Assembly: GCA_018242685.1 (NCBI GenBank)
Contig: JAFEBM010000004.1
Location: 33,621-97,620 of the forward strand
Source of the DNA: Nitrospira sp.
GTDB lineage: Bacteria > Nitrospirota > Nitrospiria > Nitrospirales > Nitrospiraceae
Length of the DNA stretch: 64,000 nucleotides
Direction: 5' to 3'
In this document: positions 7,926 to 16,864 of the stretch, in pieces
Numbering within the stretch: the first letter of the stretch is position 1
Layout: the number at the start of each line of letters is the position of its first letter
Translations under genes and position numbers: made by a program
The notes under the pieces: model-generated
What the model saw: the letters and a program-made list of their open reading frames with translations, nothing else
The model's database searches: none
What the model was told of the DNA's origin: nothing

Positions 7926-9138
7926 GCAGTTTCATTCCCTTTGAGATGACCACGAGGCCGGATTCAGTGACGGTAAATCGTTGCGCATCGGCCTCTCGAT
8001 CGTACCCGATCTCCGTATGAGGAGGGATCGCCACATCCTTATCGATGATGGCGCGCCTGATGTGGCTCTGCGCGCCGATGGTCACGTTCTCCATGATAAT
8101 GGATTCACGGACATCCGCATGGTCTTGCACGCGGACGTTCGGGGACAACACGGAATTTTGGACCCGCCCGCCTGAAACGATGCAGCCGCCGCAGACGATC
8201 GAATCGAGGGCGACGCCCATCCGTCCTCCCTGAAAATCCTGCGCGAAGACGAACTTGGCCGGTGGGAACTGTCCTTGATAGGTTCGGATCGGCCAGTCAG
8301 AGTCGTACAGGTTGAATTGAGGGTCGACGGCGACCAAATCCATGTTCGCTTCCCAGTAGGCGTCGAGCGTTCCAATGTCGCGCCAGTACTGGACGGCTTT
8401 TCTGTTGGCGTCTTGGAATTTGAAGGCATAGACACGCCCTTCTTCGATCATTCTGGGAATGATGTTTTTCCCGAAATCATGGGCGCTGTCCTCTCGCGCG
8501 TCGGCGATCAGATGTTCCCGGATCGCCTTTGTGCGGAACAGGTAGATGCCCATCGATGCAAAGGCGTGAGCAGGGTCGTTGGGCAGCGGAATGGGATTCG
8601 CCGGCTTTTCATCGAAGCGGGTAATCCGGTAGTCTTCGTCCACTGCGATGACTCCGAAGCGATTCGCCTCCTGGACGGGAATGTCGATGGCGCCGACGAT
8701 CGCATCCGCGCTCTTGGCGATGAGCCAGTGGAACATCTCCGCATAGTTCATCTTGTAAATATGATCACCGGCGAGAACCAGCAGGAATTCCGGGTGTTCT
8801 CCCTCGATCAAGAACAGATTCTGATACACGGCGTCGGCGGTGCCGCGGTACCAATCTTCGCTGATGCGCTGTTGAGGGGGGACTGAGGCGATATACTCGC
8901 CGACCTCAGCGTTGAGAATATTCCAGCCGGCCCGGATATGGCGATCGAGGGAGTGCGACTTGTATTGAATGAGCACGACGATCTTGCGGAATCCTGAGTT
9001 CAGACAATTGCTTAGGGTGAAATCGATGATACGGTACTTCCCGCCGAAGGGAACAGCCGGCTTCGCGCGTTGGTCCGTCAGCGGAAAGAGTCGCTCGCCT
9101 TTGCCGCCGGCCAACACCATGGTGAAAATATTCTTCAC
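7900..9138 (-). CDS. glgC: Glucose-1-phosphate adenylyltransferase (ADP-glucose pyrophosphorylase)
   Basis: Makes ADP-glucose from glucose-1-phosphate and ATP for glycogen synthesis. 412 residues from the GTG at 9138, where homology begins (VKNIFTMVLAGGKGERL). The frame is open further upstream, and an ATG at 9204 is an alternative. Seen are the nucleotide-binding signature GGKGERLFPLT, KPAVPFGGKYRIIDF, LSNCLNSG and the C-terminal left-handed beta-helix with hexapeptide-like repeats (VRVQDHADVRESII ... IGAQSHIRRAIID). Length matches the family. No clear ribosome site before the chosen start. The split helicase genes follow with overlap, so the three are probably one transcript, though no functional link is evident. 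Confidence 0.9.
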   Translation of the reverse strand: MKNIFTMVLAGGKGERLFPLTDQRAKPAVPFGGKYRIIDFTLSNCLNSGFRKIVVLIQYKSHSLDRHIRAGWNILNAEVGEYIASVPPQQRISEDWYRGTADAVYQNLFLIEGEHPEFLLVLAGDHIYKMNYAEMFHWLIAKSADAIVGAIDIPVQEANRFGVIAVDEDYRITRFDEKPANPIPLPNDPAHAFASMGIYLFRTKAIREHLIADAREDSAHDFGKNIIPRMIEEGRVYAFKFQDANRKAVQYWRDIGTLDAYWEANMDLVAVDPQFNLYDSDWPIRTYQGQFPPAKFVFAQDFQGGRMGVALDSIVCGGCIVSGGRVQNSVLSPNVRVQDHADVRESIIMENVTIGAQSHIRRAIIDKDVAIPPHTEIGYDREADAQRFTVTESGLVVISKGMKLHAAVDPSG

Positions 9139-9274
9139 GCGCCGAATTGTAGCAGGACCCGTAAGAAATAGAAAGGAAGCGGAATCGTTGACTTCCCGTT
9201 CCATGCGGATAATACTAGGCCCAGACCCGATTGTGCTTGTCGGTTCAAAAGGAGTCTGAAGTAAAGGAGTCAGC

Positions 9275-9571
9275 ATGAAGCGAGATGTCGTTGTCGCGGC
9301 TCTCCCAGGAGTCGATTCCAAAAGTGTGACGAAACTCCCGGAGAAATCCTCAGGTCCATCGCGCAACATGGCCTGGCGCCTGGAAAAGTTAGAGGGACAG
9401 ATCCAGAAGCTGTCCGAACTGGTTCGAGATCATGCCGAAGATATGGATCGTCTGGTGAAGATCGTCGCAGAAAACAGCGACATCATCCGCCGGCAGATGC
9501 TTCGGAAGCATCATGAGAAAGTTCGGGTGAGGAAACATTTGCGGGAGGCAGACGCTTCCACGGAACGTTGA
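9275..9571 (+). CDS. Small coiled-coil protein, unknown function
   Basis: 98 residues from the ATG at 9275, preceded by AAAGGAG. A disordered, basic N-terminus is followed by a heptad-like helix (WRLEKLEGQIQKLSELVRD ... DMDRLVKIVAEN) and an Arg/Lys/His-rich tail. It is divergent from glgC. No family recognised. A soluble coiled-coil or nucleic-acid-associated protein is possible. Confidence 0.6.
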   Translation: MKRDVVVAALPGVDSKSVTKLPEKSSGPSRNMAWRLEKLEGQIQKLSELVRDHAEDMDRLVKIVAENSDIIRRQMLRKHHEKVRVRKHLREADASTER

Positions 9572-9654
9572 TGGTCGTTCGACGCCCCGCCGGCTACTCC
9601 GCCGCTCTCCATTCTCAACCTCATGTAAATCAGAATTTCTCAGAACCTCTTTCA

Positions 9655-9685
9655 TTGCCCTATCTACGAGTGCATCGAGTATAAT
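9655..9685 (+). promoter_or_regulatory. Sigma-70-type promoter for czcCBA
   Basis: TTGCCC (9655-9660) and TATAAT (9680-9685) are separated by 19 nt, 68 bp before the czcC start. The -10 box is perfect; the spacer is slightly long. Confidence 0.5.
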
Positions 9686-9753
9686 TTGCCGGGCCTTCTA
9701 CGGGCGGAGAAGATACGCCTTCGCATATACACCGAATATGGCGTGATGAGAGC

Positions 9754-11079
9754 ATGGGTCGACGACTACGTATTGCCTCCCTCTGCCTCGCCATCTCAAG
9801 CGGCATTTTCATTGGTGGTGAGTCCCTGCCAGCCGGGCAGTTGATGAGTGTCGCTTCGGATGAGGCGCCACCGGTTACCATACCTTCGGCACAAACTCTA
9901 CGCATGAGCCTTGAAGAGGCGATCGGGCACTTTTTACGCCAGAACCTCGATCTATTAATCGTGAAATACGGGATTGAGTTTAGTAAGGGACAGCAGATTA
10001 CCGCCCGACTGTTTCCGAATCCTGTCGCCTCGATGGGACTCGTGAGCTCTCCGGTCCAGGGCCGCACGCTAGGGAACAGCGGACAGATCGCTCCGCAGAT
10101 CCAGCAGTTGTTCGAGTTGGCGGGGAAACGAGGCTATCGGATCGAGAGCGCGGAATACGGACGGCAGTCTGCGGAGGCCGCTTTTGAAGACGCAGTCCGG
10201 CAACTGAGTTTTGCCGTCAAAGATGCTTACTACCGTGTTCAACTGGCGCGGAGACGGCTGGTTTTGGCGGAAGAAAATCGGGATCGTTTCTCCCGAATCC
10301 TCGAAGTCAATACGATTCGATTCAAAAAGGGCTATATTGCCGAGGTCGATTTGATCCGGATCCGGTTGCAGTTTATCGACTTTCACTCCCAAGTGATTCA
10401 GGCTATTCAAGAAGCGCAGTCGGCTCGATCGGATCTTCGGCAATTGTTACAAGTTTCGCCGGCAAGTGACTTGGATCTCACCACCGAACTGGAGTACAAG
10501 CGTCTGGATCCCGACATCGTCAAGCTTCGTGCCGTTGCCGTCGACGGACGACCTGATGTTCGTGCGAAACGGTCTACGCTGTCACAGCGCGAGGCCGAGC
10601 TGAAACTGGCCAAAGCGTACCGGATTCCGGATGTCACCGTCGGCGCGGGCTATGGCACCCAAGGTTCGCATGGCCCCGACAACCCGAATCAGATGGCGTT
10701 CAGTCTTGGCCTGCCGCTGCCATTGTTCAATCGCAATCAAGGCGGTATCATGCAGGCGGAGGCCGCGATGCAGGCTGCGGGAGCGGACCTCGGCAAGACA
10801 TTGAATCAAGTCGAGAATCAAGTGGATGTCGCCTATCGCAACTTGATCGAAAGCCGTCGATTGGTCGAAGCGTTCCTGGGAGGGGTGCTTGATGATGCGC
10901 GATCGGCGATTGCGATTGTGGAGCGAGCCTATGAACGAGGTGGAGTTACGCTGCTTGATTTGCTCGATGCGGCCAGGACGTCGAGGACGATTCAGCAAAG
11001 TTATATTGAAGCGTTGTTCAATTACCAACGGACTGTGATTCAACTGGAGAGCGCGGTCGGACAGGACATCATATCATGA
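9754..11079 (+). CDS. czcC: Outer-membrane channel of a heavy-metal RND efflux system (CzcC/TolC family)
   Basis: 441 residues with a signal peptide (IASLCLAISSGIFIGG) and two OEP repeats typical of TolC-like channels. The first starts at MSLEEAIGHFLRQNLDL, the second near RPDVRAKRSTLSQREAELK. The long periplasmic helices are visible (AVKDAYYRVQLARRRLVLA; DVAYRNLIESRRLVEAF). It forms the exit duct for the CzcB-CzcA complex encoded directly downstream in the same orientation (40-bp gap). Metal specificity cannot be read from this subunit. Confidence 0.85.
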   Translation: MGRRLRIASLCLAISSGIFIGGESLPAGQLMSVASDEAPPVTIPSAQTLRMSLEEAIGHFLRQNLDLLIVKYGIEFSKGQQITARLFPNPVASMGLVSSPVQGRTLGNSGQIAPQIQQLFELAGKRGYRIESAEYGRQSAEAAFEDAVRQLSFAVKDAYYRVQLARRRLVLAEENRDRFSRILEVNTIRFKKGYIAEVDLIRIRLQFIDFHSQVIQAIQEAQSARSDLRQLLQVSPASDLDLTTELEYKRLDPDIVKLRAVAVDGRPDVRAKRSTLSQREAELKLAKAYRIPDVTVGAGYGTQGSHGPDNPNQMAFSLGLPLPLFNRNQGGIMQAEAAMQAAGADLGKTLNQVENQVDVAYRNLIESRRLVEAFLGGVLDDARSAIAIVERAYERGGVTLLDLLDAARTSRTIQQSYIEALFNYQRTVIQLESAVGQDIIS

Positions 11080-11119
11080 GGCAGCCGGCAAGCATCGGAT
11101 TGAGGTTTCAGATCCACAG

Positions 11120-12289
11120 ATGAAAGTCTTTCTAGGGTATTTCGGCAACCGTTTTCCCCGTCTTTCCTCAGCCTTCGCTTTAATCTGGACTGTGCTCTTT
11201 CTCTCCACATGCGGTCAAAGCGACCAGCCTTCGAGACTCGATGCGGCGATACACCAACCTGCCGAAAACGGGACGTTGTCGCATATCGAGACGATGATCG
11301 TAGCATTCAGTCCATCTCGGCAGGGTTTGACCCTCTCAGGTAAGATCGCCTACGGAGAGGACCGGTATTCGCGGATCTCTTCGCCGTTGCAAGGGCGAGT
11401 TGTGGAAGTGCGAGCGCATCTTGGGGGGAGGGTAAAATCCGGAGATATCTTGCTCATCGTGGATAGTCCGGATATCGCGCAGGCCTATTCGGAATACGTA
11501 AAGGAGGTCTCTGACTTGCAATATGCCACGAGAGCGTATGAATTAGCCAAGGATCTCTATGAGGACAAGGCGCTTTCGCTGAAAGATTTGAAACTGGCCG
11601 AAAATGAATTGGTTAAGGCTCGAGCGGAGTTTCGCCGTGCGAAAGAACGATTGCTTTCGCTGAGGGTTGCGCCTGACGAGCTGAGCAAGCCACTGGATAA
11701 GCAACGGATCACGTCACGATTCGAGATGAAGAGTCCGTTGACCGGGGTCGTCGTCGAACGTACCGTCACGCCTGGTCAGTCGGTGACCGGAGATGCCGAC
11801 CATGTGCTGTTCACCATCGCCGATCTCGACGTGCTGCAGGTTGTGGCCGATGTCTACGAGCGGGACCTCGCGCTCGTACGGGAAGGCCAGTCGGCTGTCG
11901 TGAAGGTGGAAGCGTATCCTGATGTTGAGTTTCCGGCCACAGTCATCGCGGTGGGAGACGTGGTCGATCCTTCGACAAGAACGATCAAAGTTCGGGCTCT
12001 CGTCAAAAATGAGGCGCGCGAACTGAAACCGGAAATGTTTGCTCGGCTGCAACTCGACATCAGCGGCATCGGACCATTCCTCACCGTCCCTCGCGAAGCG
12101 GTCCTGGAAGCAGACGGCAAACAGTTTGTCTATGTGGTTGAAGAAGGAACTCGGTATGTGAAACGGGACGTGAAGACCGTGAATATCTCGCCGGATCAGA
12201 CTCGCGTTCTCGAAGGACTGACGCAGGGAGAGCGGATCGTGACTAAAGGCGCCGTCTTGATAAAAGGGCGACAGATCACGGGCGCCTAA
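11120..12289 (+). CDS. czcB: Periplasmic adaptor of a heavy-metal RND efflux system (CzcB family)
   Basis: 389-residue membrane-fusion protein with an N-terminal lipobox (LFLSTC), suggesting a lipid-anchored adaptor. It shows the lipoyl-like half-motif (ISSPLQGRVVEVRAHLGGRVKSGD), a helical hairpin (DLQYATRAYELAKDLYE ... ELVKARAEFRRAKERLL), the second lipoyl half (MKSPLTGVVVERTVTPGQSV) and beta-barrel and membrane-proximal domains. It links CzcA to CzcC. Lies 40 bp after czcC and 48 bp before czcA in one operon. Confidence 0.87.
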   Translation: MKVFLGYFGNRFPRLSSAFALIWTVLFLSTCGQSDQPSRLDAAIHQPAENGTLSHIETMIVAFSPSRQGLTLSGKIAYGEDRYSRISSPLQGRVVEVRAHLGGRVKSGDILLIVDSPDIAQAYSEYVKEVSDLQYATRAYELAKDLYEDKALSLKDLKLAENELVKARAEFRRAKERLLSLRVAPDELSKPLDKQRITSRFEMKSPLTGVVVERTVTPGQSVTGDADHVLFTIADLDVLQVVADVYERDLALVREGQSAVVKVEAYPDVEFPATVIAVGDVVDPSTRTIKVRALVKNEARELKPEMFARLQLDISGIGPFLTVPREAVLEADGKQFVYVVEEGTRYVKRDVKTVNISPDQTRVLEGLTQGERIVTKGAVLIKGRQITGA

Positions 12290-12337
12290 TCGACGAGTCC
12301 ATCCTGCCTCAGCAGCGCCGCCGAGCACAATGAATCC

Positions 12338-15300
12338 ATGATCGACAGAATCGTCGAGATCTCACTGGTACAGCGGTTCTTGGTGTGCACGCTTGGGTTT
12401 CTGCTCTTATTCGGCGGTCTCTACGCATTTCATCTTCTCGACATTGTGGCCTATCCTGACCCGTCCCCTCCGATGGTGGAGTTGATCACCCAACTTCCGG
12501 GATATTCGGCCGAGGAAATTGAGCGGCAAATTACCATCCCCATTGAAGTCGCCTTGAGCGGGATCCCTGGATTAACCGATATCCGGTCGCTCTCGATTTT
12601 CGGGCTCAGCGACGTCAAGGTGTACTTCGATTTCGACACCGGCATCTTTCAAGATCGCCAGGAAGTGTTGAATCGGCTCAACTCCGTTCAACTGCCTCAA
12701 GGAGTGCAGCCCGCGCTTTCTCCTTGGTGGACGATTGCCGAGATCTATCGGTATGAGTTGACCGGTCAGAACACGAGTGTGACCGATCTCAAGACCATTC
12801 AGGACTGGCAGGTTCGGCGGGCGTTCAAACGTGTGCCGGGTGTCATCGACGTAACGACGTTCGGCGGCACCACGAAGGAATATCATGTCGATATTGATCC
12901 GGGAAAACTGATCAGCTACGGCGTCAATCTTTCGCAAATCATGGCCGCCTTGACGAACAGCAACGCCAATGTCGGCGGCAACTATTTGACGATCGGCGCG
13001 CAGAGCTACAACATTAGGGGGTTGGGCCTCATCAATGACCTCGATGACATTGAAAACGTGATGGTGGCTGAAAAAGATGGAACGCCGATCTTCGTCAAGA
13101 CCTTGGGAACGGTGACGGTCGGGCATCGCGTGCGTCTTGGAAAAGTGGGGATCGATGATCGAGATGACGTAGTGGAAGGCGTCGTGCTCCAGCAACGCGG
13201 CTACAAGGCCTTACCGGTCCTCGATCAAGTACGAGCCAAGGTCGAGGAGCTGAATGGGTTGAAATTGCCGTCCGGCGTCAAGATCAAGACGTTCTACGAT
13301 CGAACAGCTTTGATCAACACGACCGTGAAGACGGTCACGGACATTCTTCTCAGCGGCATGGCGCTCGTCTTTATCATCTTGCTCGTATTTCTCGGCGACC
13401 TCCGCGCGGCCTTCATTGTCGCACTGACCATTCCGCTCTCGCTGCTCTTTACCTTCACGATGATGGTGTTCGTCGGACAGTCAGCCAATCTGATATCATT
13501 GGGCGCGGTCGACTTTGGGATCATCGTGGATGCGACGTTGGTCATGGTCGAATGCATCGTTCTCCAGTTAGCGCACCGGAAGCCACACGGGCTCACGATT
13601 CACCAATATATCATCCGAGCCGCCGGTCAGGTCGGACGGCCGATTGTCTTTTCCACGGCCATCATCGTGGTGGCTTTTGTGCCGCTTTTTACGATGACCG
13701 GAGTCCCGGGGAAGATCTTCGCGCCCATGTCCATTACCTATGGGTTTGCTCTGTGCGGGGCGCTCTTGATGGCATGTACGCTCGCGCCCGTGCTGTGTTC
13801 ATTCCTCTTACGGTCGTCGATCAGAGAGTCCGATACGGACGTGGTCGCTGCCGTACGCAAAGCCAATGCAAGGGTTGTTGTATGGGCGTTGGAGCATAGG
13901 ATCGTGGTGGTTGGTGTTGCGACAGGCCTGGTGATCCTCGCGTTTCTGGCATTCCGATCGTTGGGTGGTGAATTCATGCCGCCTCTGGAGGAAGGCAACT
14001 TGTGGGTTCGAGCCACGATGCCCGTCGATATTTCTTTCGATCAGGCCGATCGACTGACCAACGAAATCCGTCGCGTGTTCCGGCAATCTCCCGAGGTGGA
14101 AACGGTCGTGTCACAGCTGGGACGTCCGGATGATGGGACGGACCCAACCAGCTTTTTTAACGGAGAATTTTTGGCGAATCTTAAACCCGCATCGGAATGG
14201 CGTCGAGGATTGAGCAAAGAAGATCTGATTGAAGAAATCGAGCATCGGCTGAACGCCATCCCCGGCGTTATTTTCAATTTTTCTCAGGTCATCGAAGATA
14301 ACGTGGAAGAGGCGATGTCCGGTGTGAAAGGTGAGAACTCGATCAAACTATTCGGTTCCGATCTCAAAATCATGGATGCGAGGGCGGTCGAGATCGAATC
14401 GGTGATGAACACGGTGTTCGGCGTGAAGGACTTGGGCGCCTTCCGGCTGATGGGTCAGCCGAATTTGCTGATTCAAGTCGATCGCGAAGCGAGCGCCCGT
14501 TATGGATTGCGGGTCTCCGATGTGAATGCGGTCGTGCAGGCCGCCGTCGGCGGTCAAGCGGTGACCCAGGTGTATGAGGGAGAGAAGCTGTTCGATCTGG
14601 TCGTCAGGTTTCTTCCAGAATATCGCCAGGATATCGATTCTATCGGCAATATTCTGGTGAGCACTCCGGATGGGGCGCGCATTCCGCTCAAACAGGTGGC
14701 GGCCATTACCATGCAGACCGGAGCCTTCATCATCTATCGCGAAAACAACCAACGATATATCCCGATTAAATTCAGTGTGCGGGATCGTGATCTTCAGAGT
14801 ACGATAGAGGAAGCTCAGGCGAAATTGGCGCAGCAGGTCACCTTGCCCGAGGGCTACCACATGGAATGGGCCGGGCAGTACGATCAACTGAAGGAGGAGC
14901 AGAAGCGGCTGGTCACGATCGTTCCCGTGAGCCTCGGCATCATGCTGTTGTTGCTCTATATGACATTCGACTCACTGAAGAATGCGTTGCTGGTGTTGGC
15001 GGCTGTTCCGTTTGCGTTGGTGGGTGGCGTCCTGTCGTTGGTGATCACTCATACCCATTTCAGTATTTCAGCCGCCGTGGGAATGATTTCGACCTTGGGC
15101 GTTGCGATATTGGGTGGCGTGTTGCTGATCTCGCGCATTGAAGAGTTCCGAAGGGAGGGGGTTGAGTTGCGGCAAGCCGTGATACGCGGCGTCGATGTCC
15201 AGATGCGTCCCATCCTAATGGCAACTTTGGGCGCGGCGATCGGACTATTGCCGGCTTCTCTTGCGACCGGCATCGGCGCTCAAGCCCAGCAGCCGTTGGC

Positions 15301-15409
15301 GCGTGTGGTGGTGGGAGGGATGTTGACGGCGGCATTCTTGATCCTCGTGGTGTTGCCGGTTCTCTACGAAATCGTCCATCACCGTGATAACCTTAAAGCG
15401 CAGGAATAA
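12338..15409 (+). CDS. czcA: Heavy-metal RND efflux pump, CzcA family
   Basis: 1023-residue inner-membrane proton/metal antiporter of the HME-RND family. It has the N-terminal membrane helix (RFLVCTLGFLLLFGGLYAF), porter domains, and the TM4 signature DFGIIVDATLVMVE, with the two Asp residues characteristic of CzcA-type pumps for divalent cations. The second half repeats the fold (VPVSLGIMLLLLYMTF ... GVAILGGVLLISRIEEFRR). In relatives the TM4 motif usually reads DGAV; here it is DATL. It works with the two upstream gene products to expel metals such as Co, Zn, Cd or Ni. The exact ion is not determined. Confidence 0.9.
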   Translation: MIDRIVEISLVQRFLVCTLGFLLLFGGLYAFHLLDIVAYPDPSPPMVELITQLPGYSAEEIERQITIPIEVALSGIPGLTDIRSLSIFGLSDVKVYFDFDTGIFQDRQEVLNRLNSVQLPQGVQPALSPWWTIAEIYRYELTGQNTSVTDLKTIQDWQVRRAFKRVPGVIDVTTFGGTTKEYHVDIDPGKLISYGVNLSQIMAALTNSNANVGGNYLTIGAQSYNIRGLGLINDLDDIENVMVAEKDGTPIFVKTLGTVTVGHRVRLGKVGIDDRDDVVEGVVLQQRGYKALPVLDQVRAKVEELNGLKLPSGVKIKTFYDRTALINTTVKTVTDILLSGMALVFIILLVFLGDLRAAFIVALTIPLSLLFTFTMMVFVGQSANLISLGAVDFGIIVDATLVMVECIVLQLAHRKPHGLTIHQYIIRAAGQVGRPIVFSTAIIVVAFVPLFTMTGVPGKIFAPMSITYGFALCGALLMACTLAPVLCSFLLRSSIRESDTDVVAAVRKANARVVVWALEHRIVVVGVATGLVILAFLAFRSLGGEFMPPLEEGNLWVRATMPVDISFDQADRLTNEIRRVFRQSPEVETVVSQLGRPDDGTDPTSFFNGEFLANLKPASEWRRGLSKEDLIEEIEHRLNAIPGVIFNFSQVIEDNVEEAMSGVKGENSIKLFGSDLKIMDARAVEIESVMNTVFGVKDLGAFRLMGQPNLLIQVDREASARYGLRVSDVNAVVQAAVGGQAVTQVYEGEKLFDLVVRFLPEYRQDIDSIGNILVSTPDGARIPLKQVAAITMQTGAFIIYRENNQRYIPIKFSVRDRDLQSTIEEAQAKLAQQVTLPEGYHMEWAGQYDQLKEEQKRLVTIVPVSLGIMLLLLYMTFDSLKNALLVLAAVPFALVGGVLSLVITHTHFSISAAVGMISTLGVAILGGVLLISRIEEFRREGVELRQAVIRGVDVQMRPILMATLGAAIGLLPASLATGIGAQAQQPLARVVVGGMLTAAFLILVVLPVLYEIVHHRDNLKAQE

Positions 15410-15455
15410 GCAGTCGGCAGATGCATTGGACAAGAACGAAAGGAGCGCCATCATC

Positions 15456-16241
15456 GTGAGACAATCTTTCCTGTTCCGACTGGGAATGATCGGGATGCTC
15501 GGCCTGGTGGGTGGAGCGGAAGCATGGGCGGATCAGGTTCAAGTCCGGCAAGTTCAACTGCCCTATGAAGCGCCGCCGAAGAGTCAGGATGTGCCGGATG
15601 TATCGATTCCTCCCAATAAGAACCCGCTCAGTCCCGAAGAACTCAAGCGCACGGAAGCCTTGCTGCCGTTGCTTGAAGGCAAACAGGAATTCTGGGCGAT
15701 GGGAGAATTCGTGCATTTGGGAGAGCCGGCTGTTCCCGTTCTTATTCAGGCACTGGCCATGCCGAGCCCGCGGATTCGGTACAACGCCATCGAAACCTTG
15801 CTGATGATGAAGGGAGTCGCCGGGGTTCCAGCCCTCGTCTCCACCGCAAAGGAACCGGGCGAAATTCTCCGGGTGCGGGAACACGCCCTGCGCGTTGCCG
15901 TTCGCCTGGATACGACGAAAGCGTCCGAGGCGATTGAGGTTATGGCAAAAGATCCCAATCCATCCATCAGAAAAGCCGCGGCATTCGAAGCGCGGTATGT
16001 CCGGCAGAAGGCCGTCATCCCCATCTTGATTCCGATGGTGAGTGACGACGAGCGCTTCGTGGCGCTATCGGCATTGCAATCACTCTGGATTCTGACTCGC
16101 CATGAAACCGAGTTCCACGATTGGGACACATCGACCAAGCAGGATCGCGCGGCGTGGTCGAACGAATGGATCGAGTGGTGGGACGCCAACAAGGAGATCT
16201 TTGAAATTCCCGAACCGCAACGGCCGAAGCGGAACTCGTAA
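15456..16241 (+). CDS. Exported HEAT-repeat protein
   Basis: 261 residues from the GTG at 15456, preceded by GAAAGGAG; the frame is open back into czcA but without a ribosome site. A signal peptide (IGMLGLVGGAEAWAD) is followed by HEAT/PBS-lyase-like helical repeats (GEPAVPVLIQAL, RIRYNAIETLLMM, SIRKAAAFEARYV, RFVALSALQSLW) and a Trp-rich C-terminus (WSNEWIEWWDANKE). HEAT repeats mediate protein-protein contacts; a periplasmic scaffold is likely. It follows czcA by 46 bp and may share its transcript. Confidence 0.7.
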   Translation: MRQSFLFRLGMIGMLGLVGGAEAWADQVQVRQVQLPYEAPPKSQDVPDVSIPPNKNPLSPEELKRTEALLPLLEGKQEFWAMGEFVHLGEPAVPVLIQALAMPSPRIRYNAIETLLMMKGVAGVPALVSTAKEPGEILRVREHALRVAVRLDTTKASEAIEVMAKDPNPSIRKAAAFEARYVRQKAVIPILIPMVSDDERFVALSALQSLWILTRHETEFHDWDTSTKQDRAAWSNEWIEWWDANKEIFEIPEPQRPKRNS

Positions 16242-16317
16242 CGGTAAGTCGGGGAGCTTGCGGGCCAAGAGATTCCTATGTTACGAATATAACGATATGA
16301 GACTAAAAACCGAAACG

Positions 16318-16842
16318 ATGCTGAAAATCGCCAAGCTGGGTAATCCTATCCTTCGCAAAGTTGCCGCTCCGATCGATCCGCGTGAAATCAAATCGTCCGA
16401 GATTCAGCGGCTGATCGACGACATGCTTGAAACGATGTATGACGAACCGGGCATCGGGCTGGCGGCTCCCCAAGTCTCGCGTTCGATTCAACTGGTGGTG
16501 ATGGGCTGCAAAGGTGAAGGCGGATTTCCCGAAACGGTCCTCATCAACCCGTCGATCGTGTACTATGGACCCGAACAGGTGGAAACCTGGGAAGGCTGTT
16601 TGAGCGTCGATGGATTGAGGGGCAAGGTGACCAGACCTTCATTGGTGCGGGTCAAGGGTCTGGATCGGAAGGGCAAACCACTGGATTTCGAGGCGACGGA
16701 ACTGTACGCGATCTGTATTCAGCACGAACTCGACCACTTGATCGGCAAAGTGTTTCTCGATCGCATGACCGATATGTCCACCCTCACGCAGCTTGACGAA
16801 TTTGCGCAGTATTGGAAAAAAGAGCCCACAAACGTAATTTGA
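16318..16842 (+). CDS. def: Peptide deformylase
   Basis: Removes the formyl group from the N-terminal Met of new proteins. The three signature motifs are present in order: GIGLAAPQV, EGCLSV (metal-binding Cys) and HELDHLIGKVF (HExxH). 174 residues from the ATG at 16318, where homology starts (MLKIAKLGNPILRKVA). An ATG at 16297 would add seven residues. Neither has a clear ribosome site. The frame is open far upstream, but that part overlaps the HEAT-repeat gene and is not conserved-looking. Confidence 0.93.
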   Translation: MLKIAKLGNPILRKVAAPIDPREIKSSEIQRLIDDMLETMYDEPGIGLAAPQVSRSIQLVVMGCKGEGGFPETVLINPSIVYYGPEQVETWEGCLSVDGLRGKVTRPSLVRVKGLDRKGKPLDFEATELYAICIQHELDHLIGKVFLDRMTDMSTLTQLDEFAQYWKKEPTNVI

Positions 16843-16864
16843 TGCCCGCCTTGTCGAGCCGGTC